A DNA stretch of 5,677 nucleotides from Caldilineaceae bacterium (GTDB lineage Bacteria > Chloroflexota > Anaerolineae > Caldilineales > Caldilineaceae), in contig JAAUPU010000247.1 in NCBI GenBank assembly GCA_012032975.1, positions 1 to 5,677 on the forward strand, read 5' to 3'. Position 1 is the first letter of the stretch. Every line of letters begins with the position of its first letter. The translations under genes and the position numbers were made by a program. The notes beneath the pieces were generated by a model. That model was not told the origin of the DNA. It was given only the letters and a program-made list of their open reading frames with translations, and made no database searches. Positions 1 to 4,820 of this stretch are shown here, piece by piece.

Positions 1-50
1 GGGAAGTGACTGCTCCCGCGGTATTGGGAGAATCCAAAATAAAAAAGTAT

Positions 51-119
51 CCACCAAGGTTCACGAAGGGGCACCAAAATATAGGCTGTTTCTTCGTGAA
101 CCTTCGTGTGACTTGGTGG
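51..119. repeat. Imperfect inverted repeat of CACCAAGG/CACGAAGG units
   Basis: CCACCAAG (51-58) can pair with CTTGGTGG (112-119), and AAGGTTCACGAAG (56-68) can pair with CTTCGTGAACCTT (92-104). Seven unpaired bases (105-111) separate the two right-hand blocks. Read on the - strand, the right arm is again a run of CACCAAG / CACACGAAGG / TTCACGAAG units, so the element looks like two short arrays facing each other. Such CAC-rich 8-10 bp unit repeats are familiar from intergenic DNA of several environmental phyla; the function is unknown. Transcripts in either direction could fold into a hairpin. Confidence 0.7.
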
Positions 120-207
120 AGGGCTGTTTTCCGGCGATGGCCTTGGGTCAAACGAAGTCCCCAAGTACGCGCCAGTTCGAGCAACTTGAGCAATTGACCC
201 GACGTAT

Positions 208-236
208 TTGACCCCCAGTCGCGTAGCGGGTAAAGT
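208..236 (+). promoter_or_regulatory. Candidate sigma70-type promoter for the transporter gene
   Basis: TTGACC at 208-213 matches five of six bases of a consensus -35. It is followed after exactly 17 bases by TAAAGT at 231-236, which matches four of six bases of a -10. The expected transcription start is near 243, giving a leader of roughly 95 bases if translation begins at 337. A second TTGACC lies at 194-199 but has no -10 at good spacing. The -10 is weak and this is a prediction from spacing and consensus only. Confidence 0.4.
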
Positions 237-336
237 GGCCAAATGAGACGCGGCGGATGTGGCGGAATTACCCTCCGGTCGGCCTGCTTGCTTAGCCCGC
301 CGTCGCTCAATGGCCAGACGGAAACCTGATGGAGTG

Positions 337-1692
337 ATGAGCATCCAAATTGAGACATGGCGCAGGCGCGCAATACGCAGGCTCCTGCAACTAGACCATC
401 CGATCAGCGAACGCTCTGAAGCTGAAGCGGTCGTAGAGATGCAGCGCAACTTCCGCTGGAATTTCGCCTTCAATTTTCTGGATGGCGCGTTCTTTTGGTT
501 TGGGGTGAGTTTCATCTCCAGTTCGACCATTCTGCCGCTCTTTGTCAGCAAACTGACGACGAGCTCAATCTTGATCGCGATGGTCGCCGTGATCGGCCAA
601 TCCAGTTGGTATCTGCCGCAGTTGCTGACGGCTGGGTCCATCGAGCGGCTGGCACGCAAGAAACCCATCGTGGTCAACGTAGGCTTCTTTCTGGAACGGT
701 TGCCGCTATTTTTCCTGCCGATTGCCGCGCTGCTCAGCGTTTCCTATCCTACATTGGCGCTGTTGATCTTCTTCATCGCCTACGCCGTTCATGGATTGGG
801 CGCCGGCGCGGTCGCGCCAGCCTGGTCCGACCTGATCGCACGCTGTTTCCCGGTCGAACGTCGCGGTCGCTTTTTTGGGATGACCTCCTTTGCCGGGGCG
901 GGATTGGGTGCGCTGGGTGCGGGCTACAGCGCATGGCTGCTGGCGAACTTCGCGTTTCCAATCAATTTTGCATTGGTCTTTGCCATTGCCGCGTTGTCGA
1001 TCATGCTCAGTTGGGCCTTCATCGCATTTACCCGCGAGCCAAACCATTCTGAGCCGGAAGTTGCCACGCTACCGCCCGCACGTTCACAAGAAAAGATCGC
1101 GCGGATCGTGCGCGAGGATCTCAATTTCCGACGGTACCTGGGTGCGCGTCTCTGCTCCAGCTTGGGGCTGATGGGGTCGGCCTTTCTGACTGTCTCTGCC
1201 ATCGAGCGATGGGACGTTGCGGACGAACAAGTTGGCCTCTTCACCGCCTTCATCCTGATCGGCCAGACCGTTGGCAATCTGCTGGCGGGCCTGTTGGCAG
1301 ACAAGCGCGGCCACAAAGTGTCGCTAGAGGTCGGGCTGTGCCTTTCGGTCAGCACCTTTGTGTTGGCTTGGTGGGCGCCTTCGGCTGGCTGGTACTACGG
1401 CGTCTTCTTCCTGCTTGGGGCCGCATCTGGCATCGCGATTGTTTCCGGTCTGCTCATCAACCTGGAGTTTTCGCAGCCCAAGGACCGCCCCACCTATGTG
1501 GGAATCGCCAACACGACGCTGGGTGTGGGAAGCGTCGTAGGCCCGCTCCTGGCTGGGTTGATTGCGTTTGCGGGATACGGCGCAGTCTTTGCCGTCTCGG
1601 CCACATTTGGTTTGTGTGCGCTGCTGATCTTGCGCTTCTGGGTGAAGGAGCCGCGAAACCACCGCCAGCCCTACTCATTGGCTGTGGCCTGA
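337..1692 (+). CDS. MFS-type multi-pass membrane transporter
   Basis: This is an integral inner-membrane protein of the major facilitator superfamily, expected to move a small solute with ion coupling or to export it; the substrate cannot be told. With the start at 337 it has 451 residues and about 10-12 hydrophobic segments in two halves, separated by a hydrophilic linker near residues 230-265. The first half has a cytoplasmic-loop motif FPVERRGRFFG (171-181). The second half has an MFS motif-A-like loop GLLADKRGHK (318-327), with D322, G325 and a basic end. The soluble N-terminus is rich in Arg. Start choice is uncertain: GTG 259, ATG 310 and ATG 337 are all in frame. I chose 337 because the homologous-looking part begins shortly after it and a GGAG lies at 331-334, although only two bases from the ATG. 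Superfamily assignment is solid; the family within it is not. Confidence 0.85.
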   Translation: MSIQIETWRRRAIRRLLQLDHPISERSEAEAVVEMQRNFRWNFAFNFLDGAFFWFGVSFISSSTILPLFVSKLTTSSILIAMVAVIGQSSWYLPQLLTAGSIERLARKKPIVVNVGFFLERLPLFFLPIAALLSVSYPTLALLIFFIAYAVHGLGAGAVAPAWSDLIARCFPVERRGRFFGMTSFAGAGLGALGAGYSAWLLANFAFPINFALVFAIAALSIMLSWAFIAFTREPNHSEPEVATLPPARSQEKIARIVREDLNFRRYLGARLCSSLGLMGSAFLTVSAIERWDVADEQVGLFTAFILIGQTVGNLLAGLLADKRGHKVSLEVGLCLSVSTFVLAWWAPSAGWYYGVFFLLGAASGIAIVSGLLINLEFSQPKDRPTYVGIANTTLGVGSVVGPLLAGLIAFAGYGAVFAVSATFGLCALLILRFWVKEPRNHRQPYSLAVA

Positions 1693-1713
1693 AGTGAACG
1701 TATTGGGTAGAAT

Positions 1714-1735
1714 CGAACGAATGGGAGATTGTTCG
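1714..1735 (+). terminator. Weak hairpin after the transporter gene
   Basis: CGAAC (1714-1718) and AAT (1720-1722) can pair with ATT (1728-1730) and GTTCG (1731-1735), with one bulged G at 1719 and a five-base loop GGGAG. The bases after it (GTTTAACC) carry only three T in a row. It lies 21 bases after the transporter stop, where a terminator would be expected, but the stem is short and bulged. Confidence 0.3.
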
Positions 1736-1742
1736 GTTTAAC

Positions 1743-1769
1743 CACGGATTACACGGATGACACGGATGA
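1743..1769. repeat. Three tandem 9-bp units, CACGGATKA
   Basis: CACGGATTA (1743-1751) is followed by two exact CACGGATGA units (1752-1760, 1761-1769), and the run begins in ACCACGG. This is the same general type as the CACGAAGG-like units at 51-119, and the two sets bracket the transporter gene. Arrays of this ACCACGGATTACACGGAT kind are scattered through intergenic DNA of many environmental bacterial genomes; I know of no established role. It lies between the transporter and the hydrolase gene. Confidence 0.75.
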
Positions 1770-1848
1770 TGTAGAGGTCGGCCCGCCGCCATCTGTGGCT
1801 CTATTGTAGAGACGGCCGAATTGGAACCGACCAACTCTGAATCAACTT

Positions 1849-1856
1849 TCGAAAGG
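1849..1856 (+). promoter_or_regulatory. Ribosome binding site deciding the hydrolase start
   Basis: A purine-rich CGAAAGGA with AGGA at 1853-1856 lies six bases before ATG 1863. It supports ATG 1863 over the in-frame TTG at 1821, which has no comparable site and would add 14 residues ahead of the first beta strand. Confidence 0.65.
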
Positions 1857-1862
1857 ACCGCC

Positions 1863-2627
1863 ATGTCTGGACCACAGCGGATCACCTATCTGGGCCACGC
1901 CACATTGCTGATCGAAACCGAGGGCGTGCGACTCTTGACCGACCCGCTGCTGCGCAACTGGGTGTGGCATCTGCGGCGACGCACCGGGCCGGTGGACCCG
2001 AAGCTCTACCAGAACCTTGATGCAGTGCTGATTTCGCATATGCATTGGGATCACCTGGACCTGCCATCGCTGAGATTGCTGGATCCCGACACGCACATCA
2101 TCGCGCCCCACGGCGCGGCGTCGCTCTTGCACAAGAATGGCTTTCGCTGGGTGACCGAATTGGGGGTTGGCGACACGATCGATGTGGGGTCGGTGCCGAT
2201 CATGGCCACGTATGCCATGCATGACGGCGCTCGGGTGCGCTATACCAAGGCGGCCGATTGCCTGGGCTACCTCATCGGTTCGAGCTATACGGTCTACTTT
2301 GCCGGCGACACCGAGTTATTTCCCGAAATGGCCGACCTCGCCAGCCATCTGGATGTCGCATTGTTGCCCGTTTGGGGGTGGGGGCCGACCCTCGGTCGTG
2401 GTCACATGGACCCGCAGCGGGCCGCGCAAGCGGCTCAGTTGCTACAGCCGCGCGTCGCGATTCCGATCCACTGGGGCACGCTTTTTCCCTTTGCCCTCGA
2501 CCGGGTGCTGCCCAAGTTCTTGGTCGAACCACCGGAGCTGTTCGCATCGTTCACTTCCTCCTATGCACCCAACGTGCGGACCAAAATCGTTCCGCCGGGC
2601 GACGCGGTCTACCTTCGCGACCTGTGA
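1863..2627 (+). CDS. Metallo-beta-lactamase-fold hydrolase, UlaG/NAPE-PLD-like
   Basis: This 254-residue protein is a cytoplasmic metal-dependent hydrolase of the MBL superfamily. It opens with a beta strand ending in YLGHATLLIE (H12) and TDP (D27). The signature metal-binding motif is HMHWDH (H59, H61, D63, H64). Further likely ligands are H120 in YAMHDG, D149 in YFAGDTEL and H203 in PIHWGT; a GHMDP motif (181-184) precedes the last. This set and the length match the UlaG (L-ascorbate-6-phosphate lactonase) and NAPE-PLD-like branch, whose bacterial members hydrolyse lactones, phosphodiesters or unknown substrates. No ascorbate-pathway gene is nearby, so ulaG should not be assigned. It has no signal peptide. 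A good ribosome site precedes ATG 1863 and a strong hairpin follows the stop, so it looks like a single-gene unit. All key residues are present. Confidence 0.9.
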   Translation: MSGPQRITYLGHATLLIETEGVRLLTDPLLRNWVWHLRRRTGPVDPKLYQNLDAVLISHMHWDHLDLPSLRLLDPDTHIIAPHGAASLLHKNGFRWVTELGVGDTIDVGSVPIMATYAMHDGARVRYTKAADCLGYLIGSSYTVYFAGDTELFPEMADLASHLDVALLPVWGWGPTLGRGHMDPQRAAQAAQLLQPRVAIPIHWGTLFPFALDRVLPKFLVEPPELFASFTSSYAPNVRTKIVPPGDAVYLRDL

Positions 2628-2631
2628 GCAT

Positions 2632-2659
2632 GGCCAGTTTCGATCTCTCGAAACTGGCC
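2632..2659 (+). terminator. Perfect 12-bp stem-loop after the hydrolase gene
   Basis: GGCCAGTTTCGA (2632-2643) is the exact reverse complement of TCGAAACTGGCC (2648-2659), with a four-base loop TCTC. It begins five bases after the hydrolase TGA. There is no run of T on either side, so it is not a textbook intrinsic terminator. It may terminate without a U tract, act with Rho, protect the 3' end of the mRNA, or work in both directions. A perfect 12-bp stem is very unlikely by chance at this place. Confidence 0.65.
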
Positions 2660-2715
2660 CCCACACCTGCCATTGTTCGAGCCGGGTCGTCCGCAGTCGG
2701 GCGACCGCGGAGACT

Positions 2716-2730
2716 GTGATAGACTATCAC
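2716..2730. promoter_or_regulatory. 15-bp perfect palindrome abutting the kinase start codon
   Basis: GTGATAG (2716-2722) and CTATCAC (2724-2730) are perfect reverse complements around a single A at 2723. The palindrome ends one base before ATG 2732, exactly where a ribosome site would be expected, and no Shine-Dalgarno is seen. It could be an operator for a dimeric regulator. Alternatively, TAGACT (2720-2725) could be a TANNNT-type -10 box giving a leaderless transcript. It resembles a CRP site (TGTGA...TCAC), but the half-sites are seven rather than six bases apart. Confidence 0.45.
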
Positions 2731-2731
2731 C

Positions 2732-3873
2732 ATGTCCGGTCATCCTTCGCTTGCTTCAGATTCGATGGGCGACCCTCGCCCTGCGGAGGCGTCCTATCGT
2801 CGGCGAGGATTCTCGTCGTGGCGCGCGCGACTCCTGCGAATTCCCCTGCTGCAGAAGATTCTCCTGGTCAATTCCGCCATTGTTGTATTGGGTGCGGTGG
2901 CTGGCACCATCATCACGTCTGGCATGTGCGTAGCTTTCCCGACGATCTCCACTATGAGCTGATTTTCTTCTTTGCCCTGGTCGGCGTGGTGATCAGCCTG
3001 ACGGTCAACGGCTTGCTGTTGCGCTGGGCGCTGGCGCCGCTCGACCGGCTCCAGAACGCAGTGGATGCGGTGCGCGGCGGCCAGGAAGGGGTGCGGGTTC
3101 AGCTAGGAGAAAATAGCGACGAGCGCTTTGACCGGCTTGGCGAGACCTTCAACCGCATGTTGGATGCGCAGGAAGCCAACGCACGGCGCATGCAGCAGCT
3201 TTCCCGCCAGATCTTGCAGGCCCAGGAAGACGAACGCCAGCGACTGGCGCGCGAACTCCACGACGAAGCCGCGCAGGCGCTGACTGGCCTGCTCGTCCAT
3301 CTGCGTCTGCTGGAACGAGCGCACACGCCGGAGGAGGCGCAACAGCGGGTGCTCGAACTGCGCACCCTGACTGCCCAGGCGCTTGAAGATGTGCGTCGGG
3401 TGGCGCTGGACCTGCGTCCCACCATCCTGGATGACCTGGGCCTGGCCGCGGCGCTGGAGTGGCGCGTCGATGAGGTCAACAAGATGGATGGAGTGAGCGC
3501 TACCTTTGAGGCCAGCGGTCTGGAACAGAGACTGGCGCGCGAATTGGAGCTCGTCCTCTATCGCATCGGCCAGGAGGCGCTGAGCAACGTCGTTCGCCAC
3601 GCACAGGCCCAGCATGTGGCGGTGATGCTGATTCGCCACGCAGACAGGGTCGTGCTGCGTGTCGTCGATGACGGCATCGGATATGATCCTGCCGCGCTGC
3701 GCAGCGGCGTCCACCACGGTCTGGGTCTGGTCGGCATGGGTGAGCGGATCGCGATGGTCAACGGTGGGCTGACCGTCGAGTCCCGACCGGGCCAGGGTGT
3801 TACAATTGTTGCCACAGCGCCCATTGCAGAACCGGCAGGAGAGGCGCTTGCTCCCGCCGACGCCGTCCAATGA
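2732..3873 (+). CDS. Sensor histidine kinase (HAMP, HisKA_3, HATPase_c), frame broken once
   Basis: This is a membrane histidine kinase that would phosphorylate the regulator encoded next to it. Reconstructed length is about 380 residues. A basic N-terminus is followed by helix TM1 (about 43-62, LLVNSAIVVLGAVAGTIIT), a loop of about 14 residues, TM2 (about 77-97), a HAMP-like segment (98-150) and a coiled linker. The HisKA_3 box ARELHDEAAQ has its phospho-accepting H177 (codon 3259). The ATPase domain shows an N box with N286, G1 box DDGIGYD (313-319) and G2 GLGLVGMGERI (330-340). TM1 is encoded in the frame of ATG 2732, which stops at 2960-2962. PDDLHYEL, TM2 and everything after are in the frame one base back, so a base is missing, or a -1 shift occurs, within about 2918-2940. 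The very short loop means there is no external sensor domain, as in intramembrane-sensing LiaS-like kinases. There is no clear ribosome site; ATG 2765 is an alternative start. Confidence 0.85.
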
Positions 3874-3965
3874 ATGTGATGCAGCGCGGTCAGGCGCAAA
3901 GAAACAAGAAGAGCCAATAACCGCCAGGAACCGCACATCTAACGATTGAATCGACCCTTTCCGCG

Positions 3966-4637
3966 ATGCAGACGAATCACGAACCAATACGCGTGTTGCT
4001 GGTCGATGACCACATGGTTGTGCGCATCGGCCTGAAAGCGCTGATCGACAGCGAGCCAGACATGACGGTAGTCGGCGAGGCTGGCAATGGCGTCGAGGCC
4101 ATCGCGCAGGCTGCGGCATTGCGGCCCCTTGTCGTGGTGATGGACATCTCCATGCCGGAGATGGACGGGCTGGAGGCGACGCGACGCATCCGTCAGGAAT
4201 TCCCGGAATGTCATGTGCTGATCCTGACCGTCCACGCGCAGGAGAAATATCTCTTTCCGGTTCTGAAGGCAGGCGGCGCGGGCTATGTCCTCAAATCCAC
4301 GGTGGACACCGAGTTGCTCGACGCCATCCGCACTGTGGCCGCGGGCGGCGCGTTTCTCTATCCCGATGCTGCACGCATGTTGTTGACCGACTACCTGGAC
4401 AATCTGCATGAAGCGCCGGTTCAGGATGGGTACGAACTGCTCTCTGAACGGGAGCGTGAAGTCCTCAAATATCTAGCATTGGGCCACACCGCGGCCGAGG
4501 TTGCGGACCAGCTTGCGCTCAGCCCCAAGACCGTGGAGACCTACCGCACCCGCATCATGCAAAAGCTCAACTTGCATGGCCGAGCAGACCTGGTCAAGTA
4601 TGCACTGGCGCGCGGCCTGTTGTCGGAATACGCGTGA
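3966..4637 (+). CDS. NarL/FixJ-type response regulator (REC plus LuxR-type HTH)
   Basis: This is a DNA-binding response regulator of 223 residues, the normal length of the family. The receiver domain (about 8-125) has the acidic pair D14/D15, phospho-acceptor D60 in VVMDISMPEMDG, switch residue T88 in LILTVH and conserved K110 in YVLKS. The LuxR-type helix-turn-helix (about 158-219) reads LSEREREVLKYLALGHTAAE, then LALSPKTVETYRTRIMQKL, including the typical recognition helix. It follows the kinase by 92 bases on the same strand, and HisKA_3 kinases normally pair with this class, so the two almost surely form one phosphorelay. No Shine-Dalgarno is visible before ATG 3966. Translation may be leaderless or weak, and no strong promoter is seen in the gap. 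Targets are unknown; the downstream lipoprotein is a candidate by position only. The gene is intact. Confidence 0.95.
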   Translation: MQTNHEPIRVLLVDDHMVVRIGLKALIDSEPDMTVVGEAGNGVEAIAQAAALRPLVVVMDISMPEMDGLEATRRIRQEFPECHVLILTVHAQEKYLFPVLKAGGAGYVLKSTVDTELLDAIRTVAAGGAFLYPDAARMLLTDYLDNLHEAPVQDGYELLSEREREVLKYLALGHTAAEVADQLALSPKTVETYRTRIMQKLNLHGRADLVKYALARGLLSEYA

Positions 4638-4660
4638 ACGTCGCGCGCATGAATACGCGT
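4626..4660. repeat. Direct repeat GAATACGCGT, 25 bp period
   Basis: GAATACGCGT occurs at 4626-4635, overlapping the end of the regulator gene, and again at 4651-4660. Each copy contains the palindrome ACGCGT. The 25-bp start-to-start distance is about two and a half helical turns. Paired sites of this sort upstream of a gene can be operators, and the next gene is the lipoprotein. No third copy was noticed in the window. Confidence 0.35.
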
Positions 4661-4668
4661 CATGTTGG

Positions 4669-4732
4669 GATTGGCGATTGGACGATGGCGACGACGGCTT
4701 TCAAATCACCAATCTCCAAGCATCCAGTCTCC
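4669..4732. repeat. Facing GATTGG-type units forming an imperfect inverted repeat
   Basis: GATTGG (4669-4674), GATTGG (4676-4681) and GATGG (4684-4688) face a run on the other strand read as CCAATCTCCAAGCATCC (from 4709) and AGTCTCC (to 4732). On the - strand these give GGAGACTGGATGCTTGGAGATTGG. Arrays of GATTGGA units recur in intergenic DNA of Chloroflexota-like genomes as I recall them. A transcript could fold here, so it may end the kinase-regulator message or only be repeat debris. Confidence 0.45.
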
Positions 4733-4808
4733 GATCCCACCTGTGGCCAGACCCCCATGCCAACCGTTGCAACCCCGAAACGCCAACCACCCGGTGATTC
4801 AAACTCAT

Positions 4809-4814
4809 AGGAGA
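4809..4814 (+). promoter_or_regulatory. Strong Shine-Dalgarno for the lipoprotein gene
   Basis: AGGAGA at 4809-4814 lies six bases before ATG 4821. It is the best ribosome site in the window and fixes the start of the lipoprotein. The same frame is open further upstream, to 4662, but that part reads through the GATTGG repeat and is not coding. Confidence 0.75.
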
Positions 4815-4820
4815 GAAGCC

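Larger units (their letters stand above)
1..336. other. Non-coding region upstream of the transporter gene
   Basis: No credible gene was seen here. The only open frame of note (6-197, + strand) reads straight through an inverted repeat and gives a composition unlike any protein family I know. The stretch holds an A-rich patch (about 35-50), an imperfect inverted repeat of CACCAAGG/CACGAAGG-like units (51-119), two TTGACC elements (194 and 208) and a possible -10 box at 231. The reading frame of the transporter is already open from a GTG at 259, so up to 78 bases at the right end could be coding if that start is used. Confidence 0.6.

Noticed and set aside
6..197. A 63-codon + strand open frame at the left edge.
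   Set aside because: It runs through both arms of the inverted repeat at 51-119, has no ribosome site and resembles no family.
21..1714. GTATTGGGAGAATC (21-34) and GTATTGGGTAGAATC (1700-1714), both a few dozen bases before a repeat array.
   Set aside because: One match of this length with a one-base gap is expected by chance in a window of this size, and the flanks do not match. The shared position before the arrays is suggestive but not enough.
2167..2731. A long open frame in phase with the kinase core extends upstream through the hydrolase gene, as if the kinase were a 568-residue protein.
   Set aside because: The upstream part is the shadow of the hydrolase gene in another frame, rich in Arg/Ser/Pro/Cys with no domain, and it skips the clear TM1 encoded in the frame of ATG 2732. 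A caller using this start would produce a false N-terminus.
2715..2731. CRP-type operator reading TGTGA...TCACC.
   Set aside because: The half-sites are separated by seven bases rather than the six of CRP sites, and the last base departs from TCACA.
3943..3953. CGATT-G-AATCG palindrome before the regulator gene.
   Set aside because: Five-base arms are common by chance and nothing else supports an operator here.
3103..4119. A 338-codon open frame on the - strand spanning kinase and regulator.
   Set aside because: It is antisense to two well-supported genes, has no recognisable motifs, and shows the Arg/Gln/His-rich composition typical of a shadow frame in GC-rich DNA.
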